A stretch of 64,000 bases of DNA, from positions 3,080,080 to 3,144,079 of the forward strand of contig JAQFVV010000141.1 of the NCBI GenBank assembly GCA_028023455.1, given 5' to 3'. The translations under genes and the position numbers were made by a program. The DNA comes from Epiperipatus broadwayi. Its lineage: Eukaryota > Onychophora > Udeonychophora > Euonychophora > Peripatidae. The notes under the pieces are model-generated. The model searched no databases. It was not told the DNA's origin and saw nothing but the letters and a program-made list of their open reading frames with translations. This document shows positions 32,921 to 46,015 of this stretch, one piece after another (position 1 is the first letter of the stretch; each line of letters begins with the position of its first letter).

Positions 32921-35820
32921 CAATGCAATATGGATCTAAACATGTGAGTTAGAGCGGTCACACTATCTTTTATAAGTCAATTGAACAATTCTATTAACAA
33001 GCTACACTTTTTTTCCTCCTTTTTTTTGTTTGCTTATTCAAGATGATAGTGAATCATTCTGAGGATTTGATGATTTAAAATTTAAAGTAATTTGGTATGA
33101 TATGATTTGAAATATTTACCCAAGACTTACAAATCCAGTGATGAACCTCTTTCATACCTTCAGGATCAATAGTATTTTGTGCGTGCTTCTGTATTATGCC
33201 ACCTGTTGTAATATAATTAACACAGATACATCCCATCGGTTTGCTTATGAATTAAGAGTTAAAATCTCAACAACTATCTAGTGGAATTCATGTGGTGATG
33301 CCTACACAAGGGAGATTTGTTCTGTGTCTTTCTAGCAGAAATGAGTCTGCAACTGTTGGATGGTGATTCAGCTCATGCAGAGGTATTTTTTGTAGATGTG
33401 TTTTATAGTAATGAAATGGTATGTATTAATGTCTATATTGATTTAATTTTTGTTTTTTTATTTTTTAGAACTCAACAAGATCCAACTAACATTGCATGTG
33501 TTCTTTTTTTTTTTTAAATGGTTTTTTTCTTAATAAACTTGTTATTTTTCCATTAAAATTGTCTTAATTTTCATTAAAATAGTTATTTTACAATTGCATA
33601 CATACGGTTTGCTTGAAAAGTGTGTGTGTGTGTGTGTGGAGGGAGGGGGTAAATGTTATAATTTTTCAAATGTCAAATAAGTCCATTATGTTTTTCATAT
33701 AATTTTTATTTAACAGTTGAACTGTGTATGTATATCTCATAGTGTATGTGTGTATTGGCCATATGTAATTTTGGGGATTACAATGGAAAGCTAAAGGAGT
33801 GAAAGTAAATGGTTGACATATAATATCAAGACTGCATTCTTCTTAAAGACAAAATTATTTCCTAAATTCTAACTTCTACAATGGTCCTGATATCTCCACT
33901 ATATCTTCACTAAATCATCTAACCATATTACTCAATTAACCTATTGTGACAATAAAACCTAGATCTTAACTTTTTACTTAGGGATTCAACCTTGCTTGTG
34001 GTAACCATAATGAATATTAAAGATATTATTCCACAATTAAAAGTTCACAAACTATTTTTTTTTTGTTTTAATCCATTTGCTTTTCAATAATGTACAATTC
34101 TGAAACATGGTCATATTTTGGCTTATTCAAAAAAATAGATGAATAACAGACCAGCAATGGGCATCATTATCTTGTTTAATTTGAAAAATGTCTCTGGTCT
34201 GATTTATTTTTAAGAATTATTGGCTTTGTTATAATTATACATGTATTCAAATATTAATACTACTTTCCTGACATTTTCATAATACATCATTAAAAACAAA
34301 GATATCATTATATTTATTTTTTAATTTCACAATGTAATAAACTCTAAATGATTACATGCATTTCCCATGCAACATTTATGAAAACTATCATTTTTATTCC
34401 ACTTCTCAGTACTAAACAGTTCTTACTGATTGTATTGTTGACAATTTCTCAGCCTCATTACTTGATCGCCTATTTCTATCTTCATCACGTGCAACAGTCT
34501 AAATAAGTAAAGTCCATTCTTTTTTTCTCTGATATTATATGATCAATCTTAGATTACGATTATAACAAAATCTAATAACCATTACTAAAATAAAGGTTCA
34601 TAAAGGATTCATAATGACTTAAAATTATACCTGAATGATATCTCTAGAATTGTCATTATGGTGTATTATAGCATTTTTCGGTGCATTTCAACAATTATTA
34701 ACATACAGGGTTGTGTTCAAACAGAAAATAGTGGAAAACGTAAAGGAGTTAATAAATATACTTGAATTTATTTACTGGTTAGAATCTCTACAGATTTTCT
34801 AATATAATATTTCAGAGTAGTTAGGTGGTTTAATGAATCTATAAATGAATTTCTAAATAGACAAATTTTAATATATATCACCCAACAGGGACACTTAAAT
34901 ATTTATCAATTTCACAATATCAACTAATAAACTATAGTTTACTTTGATTAATCATTAAGATTTGATTTCATGCAAGAAATTTTCTACACTCAGTAGGTTA
35001 CAAATTTATTGCCATACTTAATTACTTAAGTAGATTTTCATACTTGCAACAACTGTTTATATGATATACTTATTCATGATGAATTACAGATTTTTTCTGT
35101 TTATTAATCAATTTTGAAAATTCTTTTTAAAAAATCTTATATCTTTTAAGTTTTCTTGAAGCTAGATATCCAACCTATTTCTTCCATACCATCAGTGGCT
35201 TCATTACACATTTAATATTCAATTCTTATTGCAATCATCTACAATAACTTTGTGTACATTTACCCATTATGCCTATAGAATATGTCCAGATATTATTGAG
35301 AACCTTTATAATTCTTTTTTTTTTGCTACACATATAATAAAAATGACATTCTATTTTTGGTCTCAACTTGAGATCTATAAACAGAATTGATTTAAAAGTT
35401 GCTTGAAATATTATTTTAAAGTATAAAAAAAAGTTTTACAAACAATTACTTTTCAAAATAATGAAGATCAGAAACTTAAAACCCTGGCAGAACGATTTTT
35501 AGCAGTTTTGAAAGATTGAAGTAAAACGGAAGTCGTAAAAGTTACTTTTTTAAAAAAATAAATAACATTTTTACAGAAAAAAAAGATCGATTTTTAAAAT
35601 AAAATAATTTAAAAATACATAGATTTATCAGAGAGTGAAACTCAATGTAAGAATATTAAATTTTAAAGCAGATTTAAATAGTTATGGATTTCTATATTAT
35701 TCACACCTTCACATTACATGCTATGTTTGTTTTAAGAATGTGGATATAAACTCGAACTAGCAAGCGAGTGTAAATATTGCTTCAAAATGGTGCCATTTTT
35801 TTCCATGCATATCATGGAGA
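32921..35820. other. Unrecognised stretch
   Basis: Mostly AT-rich. A 45-bp match to the LINE RT (AAAGGAGTGAAAGTAAATGG near 33790) and a SETW-like codon run near 34100 suggest a very old RTE fragment at 33770-34150. 33339-33382 is framed by an acceptor-like TTTCTAGCAG and a GTATTT donor-like site, and is open for EMSLQLLDGDSAHAE, but nothing else supports an exon. Confidence 0.4.
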
Positions 35821-35823
35821 AGC

Positions 35824-36068
35824 AACGCCACCTAGTGGGCTAGAGTGCTGGGTGATTGCTGTTTAGCAGACGATGTAAGATGGATCAGTTTACCCATGGC
35901 TAACACACCACCAAGTGGACAATAGTACTGGCAGCTACTTGGCATAAGGTTACTGTGCATACACATGGTGAACAGCGCCATCTAGCGGCTGGAATTTTGC
36001 ATCATCTGCTTTTGGCCCCCTGCTCTGGATATTTATGTGGTTGGCACAGAAATAGCGCCTCTAGCGGC
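35824..36068 (-). promoter_or_regulatory. Cluster of four CTCF-like motifs in a ~75-bp repeat
   Basis: Read on the minus strand, four sites resemble the CTCF core CCASYAGRKGGCRS: CCACTAGGTGGCGTT (35824-35838), CCACTTGGTGGTGTG (35904-35918), CCGCTAGATGGCGCTG (35973-35988) and CCGCTAGAGGCGCT (36055-36068). All face the same way, about 70-80 bp apart. Each sits in a diverged repeat unit with a CATGG..AACA block on one side and a CTGG block on the other. The segment is clearly richer in G and C than its surroundings. CTCF is a bilaterian insulator protein; binding is inferred from motif match only. Confidence 0.5.
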
Positions 36069-36099
36069 CACATGGGGCATAAGTCACAACTACCTAAAA

Positions 36100-39000
36100 T
36101 TCTATTATAAAGTTTTGAATATTATATTAAACTACCATGAGATAAAATAAAATTAGCTGGTATAAAATATTAAGTCATGTTTTTATTTATTTTAAAAATG
36201 AATGTAATCAGTAAAATTAGATTTTTGTTTTGTTTTGAAAAATAACTACATTTTAAAAAAGCTAAAAGTAATAATAAATATTATGATATGATTTTAAAAG
36301 TTATTTTGAAATGTTTGGTAGATATAAATAAAGTATGAAAATTAACTAGAAATTAAATAATATAATAAATAATAAATATTAAATAAACATTTTTTTTTAA
36401 TTTTAAGGCTGCGTTGTTGGCCAGGGATAAATAAGCCAAGTATTGTTTGTTCAGATATAAAAATGGGAGCACAATTATTCTCAAGGTACTATTATTGTTG
36501 TTATTATTACTACAACTTGTCTGTTAACTAAGTGTACCATTAATAGTCAATTATATTAATTTCTACTTTAAAGAAAGTAGAGTAAGTTATTATAGATCGT
36601 ATTATACAAAAGCCATGCTAAAATCTAAGTAATTCTTTATCAACTGATTTATTAAACTTGGTTCTATGTCTCATTAAGTATGAATAGGTCATCATTAAAC
36701 TTACATTTATATAAAAAAAATGTTAAATTATTATTATTCCATTAAGCACATATTTATGCCTACATCAATTAATAATATTAATTTGCTATTGAGATTAGCA
36801 AATTGGACATCACATGGGAGATTTAAAAAGGTTCGTCAGAAGTTAAAAAGTAAAAGAATATAAAAATGCTTTGATTCAAAAGACATATTTTAAAACTGAA
36901 ATGAGGAAAATAAATGGTAATTTTTTTAAAAAAAAAACTTTTAACTAGATAAAAGTAATTATTTTGATAAATGTATAAATGTTTCTTTATGAAGAAATAT
37001 TTAATGGGATATTTTAAAAATATGTAGTAATAATTTTAAAACGTAAAAGCCAAGTTCATTAATGAAGTGTTTCATATCTTATTGAAAAGAAATTTTGAAA
37101 AATAAGTGATTATTATTATCCTAGTATTAATTAGTGTATGCTTGTCATGCAAAAGATTAAAAATTATTTATGGGAATCTTTAACTATGTAATAAGTATTG
37201 AGGAATGCTAAGTTTTATTGCTGTATCAAAGAACATCAACTGTCGGAAATTTGAGTAAACGTAGCAGAATTTGGAAATTTATTTCATCATATAATGTTAA
37301 AAGTACTTGCAATAATTTATCCAATGAAAAATGGGAACTATTATTATTTTATGAAACTTTTAAGAGCAAGTTCATAGTTACTTAGGAGTTGATCCAGATA
37401 TTCTAAAAAAGTCGACATACCTTTTTTTTTTTTTAATTTGGAAAATTGTCGTACGTTTTAAAGTGGAACCAATGGAGCATTGCATTATTTTGGTTTCAGT
37501 GGAAGTTTTGTCGCAATCACTTGGGAGGAAAAGAAATGTTTTTTCTTTTAATGAACAGTTATCGCTGGAGTTTTTTTGTCTTAAATATGGTCTTTTTCAA
37601 ATTATTTTACTAATTTTAATGTTAAAGCTTATTCATGGATTGGAGATAGGAAAGGAACATAAAAATAATAATTTTTTTACTAACATAATGCTTAATTTCT
37701 TATTTAAAAATTTAATTTTTTTAAAAGAAAACGTAATATTTTAAGTATAATAGTATTTGAATGAATGACATACTATATAAATTTTATTTAGTTTGTGAAC
37801 CTGAAACGTCAATTAAGTGACCAGTGGAGATATTATTTATGGTAACAATTGTAAAAATATTAATGATTTTATAATGTATTTTATTATTTTTGTGTGGATG
37901 TGCGAGAACGTATATAAAAACGCAATGCAAACACATAGCTTATACAAGTTTATTTATTTTAAAAAATATGCATACCTTTTATCTTATATGATAAATATAT
38001 TTTAACGTAATGGGAATATAATTGTATGGTTCTATCGTAACTGAACTTAATATTTATTTTAAAATGATTAAAGTATTGAAGCATTAGAAGTATGGTAATT
38101 ATTTATCTCAACAGCTATAAAAGAAAAGAAGTAATCTTTCTTATTGAGTAGTTAGGTTGTTATTTCTATGAAAATTTATTTGTTGTTATGGAAAAGTAGT
38201 AAGAATTTTAGCGATGTACAGTGATAAATCTCTAAAAACGTTATAAGGATAGTGACTTGGAAATAAGTTAAATAAAACCAAGATGATGTTTTTATGTAGG
38301 ATTTAGTAATATGGGAATAAGGATAATCAATGATGATGATTATGCAAGTATAGATAACAGCCCTATCACTTGTATATTTTCCATGGTAGTGTTTTTTTTG
38401 TGTTGGAGTTAAATGTTCCATAGAGCTGAATAAATAGTCTGGACATTATATTTTGGGGTGGAGGTTATTAGACAGATAAGTCATACCTCTTTTCTTATAC
38501 ACTGTTACCATGATGACTATCTAATAGAGATATTATTGAATTAAAACTTTAGTTATTCCATACACCTACACATCTGTTCACTATCAAAATTTCTGGTATT
38601 ACATCGTATAGGATTGTATTTAAAACAAGAAATAACGAATAATTTTGGACGGGTTGAATTGTTATTAAAAATGATGATAGGTTGTCTTGCTTGGAGTGAG
38701 GATAGAGACGAATGCAAATGATTATCAGAGTATAATTTATAAGGAGGAGAATCATAAATATTTTTATATTCTAAATTGATTTTTTTTAAAAAAAGATGTG
38801 AAAGTAATAATTTAAAAAGGGTTTGTAAAAATATTGATTAATTGTTAAGTATTTTAAAACTTACTTATGATGCATATTTTTGACAAGTAATATAATAGAA
38901 CTGAATTGTGTTAAAATGATATCGAGAATTATAAGTTTTATGAATATTATTCTGTAGCAACATTATACACCATCACATACATTCTATATGATATTAAATT

Positions 39001-40228
39001 AATAATTAATAAGTAGTCTAATTTAATCGCTATATTATTAATTAAATTTATCCATGTTGTTCTTACGTTAGGAATGACTACATGATGTATTAAATTGTTT
39101 TTAAAAGAACTAAGTACCAGTAATAGATGAATAGTAGACTAATTAATTTTATCTTATATTTTGAACTTATTAACTTAATGCAGATGTAATAAAATAAACT
39201 ATAATAATATTTTAATAATAGATATTTTTACAAAACAATGTTCCATCTCTCATATTTTATATTTTGTTTATATAATTTATTTTTGGAAAGTACAGAAAAT
39301 GAGACTAGATAAGGTTCATTAATGATGTAAATAATGTATATAATTTATTGTTGAAGTTGTTAATAAAATTTGTTAAATTTGTTTTATAAATCTTGGTGTT
39401 GACTCAATTTCTCCACATTACAATTATATAAATACAGATAATTTGAATTTTAAATATAATATTTGCACAATATAAATAAGATTACTATTTAAGAATGATA
39501 ATACTTTCTTGATATGATTTCTTCAAGAAATTTCTTTTGTTCTATTATTATTGTGGTCATAGAATAATTATAAAATATTTACACAGAATTATAGTATTAC
39601 TTTGATTGCCACATACTCTCAGATTATAGGATTATACCACATATTTATTTAAAATGCCATATAGAGAATAGAAGATTAAATTATACATTGAAGATTATTA
39701 TTATTATTTAACTATTATTAGTATTACTCAGATGTAGTTAGGAATGATATTAAATCCCTTATCATGCTTGATTACAGAGATTATAATTGCCTAGAATTAT
39801 TTTAAAAGAACATGAGATTAATTTAGCTAGAATATTTAGATAAAGAGATGAAGATTATTTTATTGAGATAATTTTAATTAATCAAGTAATTATTGAAGAT
39901 GTAGGAATGCAATAGATTTTATGTTTGAGATAGTAAGAGGGAGGATAGTATTTGTATGCCATTGAGGTATTATCCTGTGAGATATTGGCTCAATGTATTC
40001 GTCTTGCCATTTGTAAACTCACTTCATAGTCTCATAATTTTATTAGATATTTATTTATTTAATTTATGAAACTGAACCATATTATTTTTATTAATTTGAG
40101 CCAATTTAATAACAGATAGTATTGGAGAATATAATTATTATTGATTAGATACATTTTAAATGAGCATAATTATGTATCTGAGCTAGACTAATTTATTATT
40201 ATTATTACATATTTCCTAGAAGTGAGGG

Positions 40229-40229
<1 letters not shown>
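36100..40229. other. Unrecognised AT-rich stretch with one weak exon candidate
   Basis: 36408-36485 is bounded by a pyrimidine-rich acceptor (TTTTTTTTAATTTTAAG) and a donor-like CAAG/GTACT, and holds an ATG (36463) opening MGAQLFSR, a possible N-terminal coding exon. No downstream exon was recognised. The open frames at 37463-37744 and 37817-38005 have low-complexity, hydrophobic AT-driven composition and are not supported as genes. Confidence 0.3.

Positions 40230-40270
<41 letters not shown>
40230..40270. repeat. (TA)n microsatellite
   Basis: TA array directly before a short inverted repeat. Confidence 0.95.
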
Positions 40271-40273
<3 letters not shown>

Positions 40274-40376
40274 ATAAAAAATATACAAACCATTATACAA
40301 TTGAGATATAGATCTTTAAACAGAGGGCGTTACTGGATATTTGTAATTGTATAATGGTTTGTATATTTTCTATAAT
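40271..40376. repeat. Short foldback, ~31-bp arms
   Basis: Arms 40271-40303 and 40345-40376 are near-perfect complements (TACAAACCATTATACAATT / AATTGTATAATGGTTTGTA), with a 41-bp loop containing AGAGGGCGTTACTGG. Confidence 0.9.
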
Positions 40377-40379
40377 TAT

Positions 40380-41590
40380 TTCAGTTAGTGTTAACAGTAA
40401 CTTTCTTTTCATATATATTGTATGTATATGACTCACTTCAAACACATAGATATATTATTTAATTAAAAAAAAATTTCTTTTACATATATAGATTTATACA
40501 TGTATTTGTTATTATATGATATATAAATACTTAATAAATAAGCAGTTGTAAAGAGAGAATGTAATAATATTTAATATTGATTTATTATATTCTATTAAAT
40601 AATGTGTTAAATTATTTAACATTATTTTTGGTTAAAATAAAGCAGATCAGAAAGAAAGTGTCAAATAAAGTGATCAAGATAAGAGATTAGGATGTGAAAA
40701 TGTACACGTGCAAAAGAGTGTGAAAGAATGAGAACGTCTATATAAACATAAAACAGTTTTCTACAAATCTTTAATAACTTTTATTTACGTTATATGTATC
40801 TAAGATTTTTTTTTAGAAAAGGGGTGCTTTGATGTAATAAAAGGTGATTATTAATTTTCTTGTAAAATCGCGACAGAATATCAACTTGTGAAGCTTTGAT
40901 TTTTATTTCAAGATAAGACTTCCAGGTGGTAGTTTTCTTTGATCATTGATTCGCAATATAAAGTAGGGAAACAATATTTTAAGACGCTCAGTCAGTATTA
41001 TTAAACAGAGACACTCAGTTTTTCCATGATTACTAAACAGATATGTAATACTCAGTTTTGATTCTTATTGAAGGAGCGATGTGGCAGTCAGTTTTTTTTT
41101 AATGTTGGGAAAAGGAGAGTGAGCGATTTGATTTTTTTTTCTCTCTTTTAAAAAAAAGTTGAGGAAGAAAAAAATGACTCTCTTGTTTTAAAGTCAGTAT
41201 AGATGAAGATGTGCATCTATATAAGTAATTCTCAGCTATATTAAAATAAAGAAAAAAAAAATGGAACAAAATTGAATTTATTGGAAGAAATTATTAACAG
41301 TTCTATGAAATGATATTAATATATTTTGCTGTGTATAATATAATGAATCTGCATTGCTAAAACCATTTTTTCTGCTTCCTGATTAATACAGAATGGGTTA
41401 AATCACTGATCTATTATGGACCCATATACTGGTCCATGGTAACCAAAAGAATGGACAAATTTAAAACCAGCCAAAAATGTCATCTCATTATCATCTTTGA
41501 CAAGAGCCAAGAAGAAAGGAAAGATGAATAAAAGCCACATATATAGCCAGGTTTGAACCTATGAACCAAAATTTTTGTTAAAGTTTTCCT
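40380..41590. other. Unannotated AT-rich stretch
   Basis: A perfect 7-bp hairpin ATGGACC/GGTCCAT lies at about 41415-41436. No gene recognised. Confidence 0.6.
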
Positions 41591-41594
41591 CAGT

Positions 41595-41870
41595 CATCTA
41601 AAGTGTCTACAATGATTTTTTTTAAATGGGAGAGACAAGCAAATTCACCAGTTCATACTTATCTAAAAGTATTTGAAATAACTCTTTTTGAAATGGTAGA
41701 AACAAGCCAGTCAACGAATTTAGCATTATCAAGAGTATCAGCAATAAATAATTTTAAAATTGGAGAAATAAGCAAGTCAATTAATTCATGTTTATCTTAA
41801 AAGTATCTGCAAGAACTTTTCTTTTTTTTTAAATGGAGCAAAGACAAGCAGTCTGAAAATTCAAACTTGG
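41595..41870. repeat. Tandem repeat, ~75-80-bp unit, ~3.5 copies
   Basis: Units share AAATGGGAGAGACAAGCAA, a TTCATACTTATCTAAAAG-like block, AGTATTTGCAA and a T-rich end. The open frame here simply reads through the repeats. Confidence 0.85.
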
Positions 41871-42045
41871 GACATTTATAAGAAGTGAAAGTAATTGGGT
41901 AACTATGAACTTTCCTTAACAGATCTTTTATTATTGCTTATTAAAAGTAAACCTTAATTTATTGTTCAAAGCATTTTTTTTCTTTGATACAGAAACATTA
42001 AAGGCTTGTTTATCGATAGTTATTCTCAATATCACATAACATAAC

Positions 42046-43100
42046 ACAAACACAGTTTAAATCTTTAAACTTAAATTTTCATTATTTTGTATTATTTTTC
42101 TTTATATTATATATTGTAATCTTGAAATGTTTTTTTTTAAAATTGTTCTTCAGTTGTTATGATTATGAGCAACCTATAAATATATGCATTTATAATGTTG
42201 TTTTTTTTTATCTTGTTGCATATTAAGATTGATATAATGTGTTCTATTTTCTTTTGCTAAAAGGTTGCAAGAATATTTTTTTATATATGTAATTTATGTA
42301 TTAATCTCTAATATAGGGGTATACATTTTGGATATATATGTTAACATTACTGAATGTGTGCATGTGTAACTGCTTATACAAACACATCAAAAGAATAGGT
42401 TAAGCATAGTTAGTTTAAATAGGGTAAATTATAAAGCAGGAATCACCTTTGAATGGAAGTGAAATAAAACACACAAGTTACATATGAAATTTACTTTTAT
42501 GATATAATAAGTTAGGAAAGTCTTAAATAGGCATTCCATGAAATATATTTTGTAATGTCATTTTAAGCCAGCTTATTTTAAAATTATCCAAAATGACGAA
42601 CTTGTATATAAAATTTTTGTATTAGTTCTATATTGAATTAATGTAATAAAAAGCCATTTATCTAATTATTAATTTGATTTTAAAGAAAGAAAGAGTAATA
42701 GTATTAATAAAATATAATTATATATCTTAATTGGTTTCAAGTTCTTATTAAAAATATTGTTGTATTTTTCTTGTCTTAATTCTATTGTTTTAAATGATCA
42801 TCATCATCATCATCGCTCGCAGATATTAAGAATCTTCATTCATAAATATTGAGCAATCACTTGCAAATAATAAGCGCTCGCAAAATGTTAAATAAACTAG
42901 AATGTTGATTTACCTTTAAGTATTTAGGGATTATGCTTGGTAATAACCAAATTTTAATAATTATAGTTCAATAATAGAAAGCTAAAATTATGTTGTGTCT
43001 ATGAGTTTTGATCATCTTCATCAAAGATGGATATCGTGTTGTTGTTTAAAACAATGTTTCAATTAATACTATAAAGGAGGTAAGATAGCCATCATCATTG
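42046..43100. repeat. Dispersed repeat, copy B, left part
   Basis: Aligns with 1-1045 (same order of blocks, small indels). It is interrupted at 43100 by an LTR element and resumes at 48205. Confidence 0.88.
43097..43100. repeat. Putative 4-bp TSD (ATTG), left
   Basis: ATTG here against ATTA at 48205-48208. The empty-site copy at about 1061 reads CATTAATAAATT, consistent with an original ATTA and one later substitution. Confidence 0.65.
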
Positions 43101-45286
43101 TGTAACGAGCACAGACGTTCGTTACATTGTTGTTGTTTTTTTATATTTATTAAACATGAAAGTAAATTAAAAAGTTCGCATTTAAAAAGTTTCTTTAAGA
43201 ATTAAAAATTGAAATTAAATATCATCTTAAACTCGTATATATTAAATCGCACAGATAATGAAAAATTATTAAAATAAAACTTTATTAAAGAAAAAGTATT
43301 TTAAAACTAAATTTTAAAAAGATTTGGAGCCAAATTATATCTTTAAATATATCTTTGACTTGGAAAACAGGTTAATTAATCAGAAATGGAAATGATTGTT
43401 AATTAGTTAAATGTAAACCAGCCATGGGCATTTAAATGTAAAAACATCGGTCAGATAGGAAAACAATAGAAACAAATAGCCAATGAAAGAAATCCATCGG
43501 GAAATCGGACCTCAGCGAAAGGATCATCACATTGATGACATAATGCCAAGTCAATCCTTCGAATACGTATAAAAGGAAAATTTGAAAATTATTAATTAGT
43601 GAGTTATTATGATTATTACGATGTGACAGATAGATGTTAGTGCGGAGGTGCGGGAGAAGAGATTGAAGGATGCACGTTCAATCCCTTCAGTTGTTATAAA
43701 ATGGAAAAATGAAACATCACTTTTCTTATATTCAGAGGACCACAGGATCATCGGGAAATTTAACGCTGGATTTCAAATGGCAAGCAACTGTAAAAGATGA
43801 ACATTTCTAAAACCGTAAGAACTTTATAAGATATAACGAACAATATTAATTTGAAAACACTAAGAACTTTAAATTTTAAACTTTCCTAGTATTTAATTGT
43901 TACAAATAGAATCCTATCTGACCAAACTAAATTCTTTATTAATAGTGTTATTTGATGTATTTTTTTTCTTATTTATGTAAAATCATTTCCATTTATTTAT
44001 TTTTTATTCTTTAAGTTTTTATCATGATTTTTTTGTTTTTCATTAAATTAATTATATAAATGTTAAACTTAAGTTGGGCATGAATGGCTGTATAGATTTG
44101 TAAAGTTATATTAGGGGAGGGTAATCTTAGGTTATTTGTGTCATTGTTAGATTGGGTCAATGGATTGGATATATTGATGTAGTTAGTAGATGTAGTCGGA
44201 GATTCACTACTGGCAGAATCGCTTCATACGCCGCACTCTCCCGTTTTGCCTATGGAAGGAATTATAAGACGCAGAGCGCAGTTCCTTTCTATGGAGTTTT
44301 TTTTTATTGTTCTTCTCGTTAGATAGAAGTAATATTCCTATCTAATGAGAGTCAATATCTTCTCTTAATCTTTTTGGTGCTGCCATATTCTGTATTACAT
44401 TGAATACATCGATGTATCAGATGAATTGATGCCAGTTTGACTGCGAATTTTAGCCTAAGGTTAAATAGGGATAGAATATTTTATTTTCAGATGCAAATCT
44501 ATGTGGTCTATTCATACTTGACCCTAAATAAAAATGCATTAAATTTAAGTTGTTTATAGAAGCTTGCATGGATTGGTTATCGGTTAAGTATGTTTTGGGT
44601 TTTCATATTTGATCAAAATATATAGACATTCGATAAATAATGATACCTTACGGTGAGTATCTAAAATGTATTTATTCGGATGTCTTTTAAGTTATTGGTG
44701 ACAATGCAAGTATCTTATGGTGAATACTATTGGGTTACATATAAATTTCCCTCCGCAATTGTCAGTAATCAATAATTTTGTATTTTGATCGTTTATGTTT
44801 ACTTTGAAATGTTTTTGACCGTGAAATCTATGTAACCGATCTATATTCAACATTATAAACAAGCTTTCATAAATTTATCTGTGTGAACTTAATTAAAATG
44901 TAAAATTAGAATATAATAGTAATTAAATGTAAATTAAAGTCAAAAATCAAAGTTAAAAATAATGTTAAATGTTAAAATGTAAAACTAATACTAAAATAAT
45001 TTTAAATCTTATATATATGTGCATAAATACATGTTTGTGTGTTAATTTCTGGCAGTGGCTTATTTTATTTTTATATTTAAGATAGAAATTTTATATTTTA
45101 TATAATCTCTGCTATTGCACTGAGCTAGTGACATGGGCTAATGACCGGAATCAAAATTTTAAAAAAAAAAAAAAAATTTTTTTTTGACTTACGTATCTGC
45201 CTACTTTATAAATTTTTCTAGGTTCAAATGCCTAGATGGCGCCTGTTGTGCAGTTCACATTAAGTTCTATTATCCGGATCGTTACA
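43101..45286 (+). repeat. Left LTR (2186 bp)
   Basis: TGTAACGAGCACAGACG...GGATCGTTACA. A TATA box candidate TATAAAAG lies at 43568-43575. A stem-loop with 13-bp arms around TCGTTAGATAG/CTATCTAATGA lies at about 44313-44350, with one mismatch in this copy. CCTAGATGGCGCC near the 3' end (45230-45242) resembles a CTCF half-site. Confidence 0.92.
43568..43575 (+). promoter_or_regulatory. TATA box candidate in left LTR
   Basis: TATAAAAG 468 bp into the LTR, with the identical context in the right LTR (46492-46499). Confidence 0.55.
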
Positions 45287-46015
45287 ACTGGTGAACCAAC
45301 TCGGGCCGATCTTTAATAAACCACAAATACCCTGAGCAAATTTTGTCAAAATGAAATATTTTATCTGTTTACATAAAGTCGTATACTTTAAATCTTATAA
45401 AAGCTCTGCCAGTAAAAGAAATAGCACATATATTAAACATGAGAAAGTATAAATAATTTTAAACTGTATTTCGTTAAAAAGAAAGTCAAAAGGTTGCGAT
45501 TGATATGGTTTTTTTTTGTTGTTGTAATATAAATTATGCTTTAATGTGTATAGGAGCGCACAGCCACGTAAGTTTATGATCGAAATGTGGTGCCTTACGA
45601 TGAGTACCTTTGGGAATTACTTAAGTGTAACCCTATTTATGCATTTCAATCAGTCATAAATAAGTTGGTGGTATTTATAATTGTTCTGCAAATATACACG
45701 TTTAAACCCATTATTTCTTAAAACATATTTATCTCAATGCAACCTTCTTTAAATAAATAATTTATAAAATAACTTGCTTGTCATGCCGTGTGTAAAAATA
45801 AAATGTATAAAACAAAATAGAACTCTTGTGGGGAGGGGTGTAAACGTAAATGGTCCTTAGGTAAGTGATAGTAAACATTTTTCTTTTTGTATATAGTCTT
45901 TTTGTAAAATTATTAACCGGATGTTTTGTAAATATCTTCATCAATCGTGTACCGTAATTACTAACCCTAAGTAAATTTTTTTTTTGATCATTTTTTTTAA
46001 GCAACTTTACTGATA
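45287..46015 (+). other. LTR element interior, non-coding
   Basis: 729 bp without gag or pol motifs. The minus-strand open frame at 45762-46037 crosses into the LTR and has no family resemblance. Confidence 0.8.
45289..45305 (+). promoter_or_regulatory. Possible primer-binding site
   Basis: TGGTGAACCAACTCGGG starts 2 bp after the left LTR. It begins with TGG, as expected for pairing to a tRNA CCA end. I could not assign the tRNA. Confidence 0.45.

Noticed and set aside
37463-37744. 93-codon ORF as a gene
   Set aside because: Low-complexity composition, no splice or promoter context, no recognisable domain.
41400-41445. CTGATC...GGACC/GGTCC as a hammerhead
   Set aside because: Core and GAAA halves do not fit; only a simple hairpin remains.
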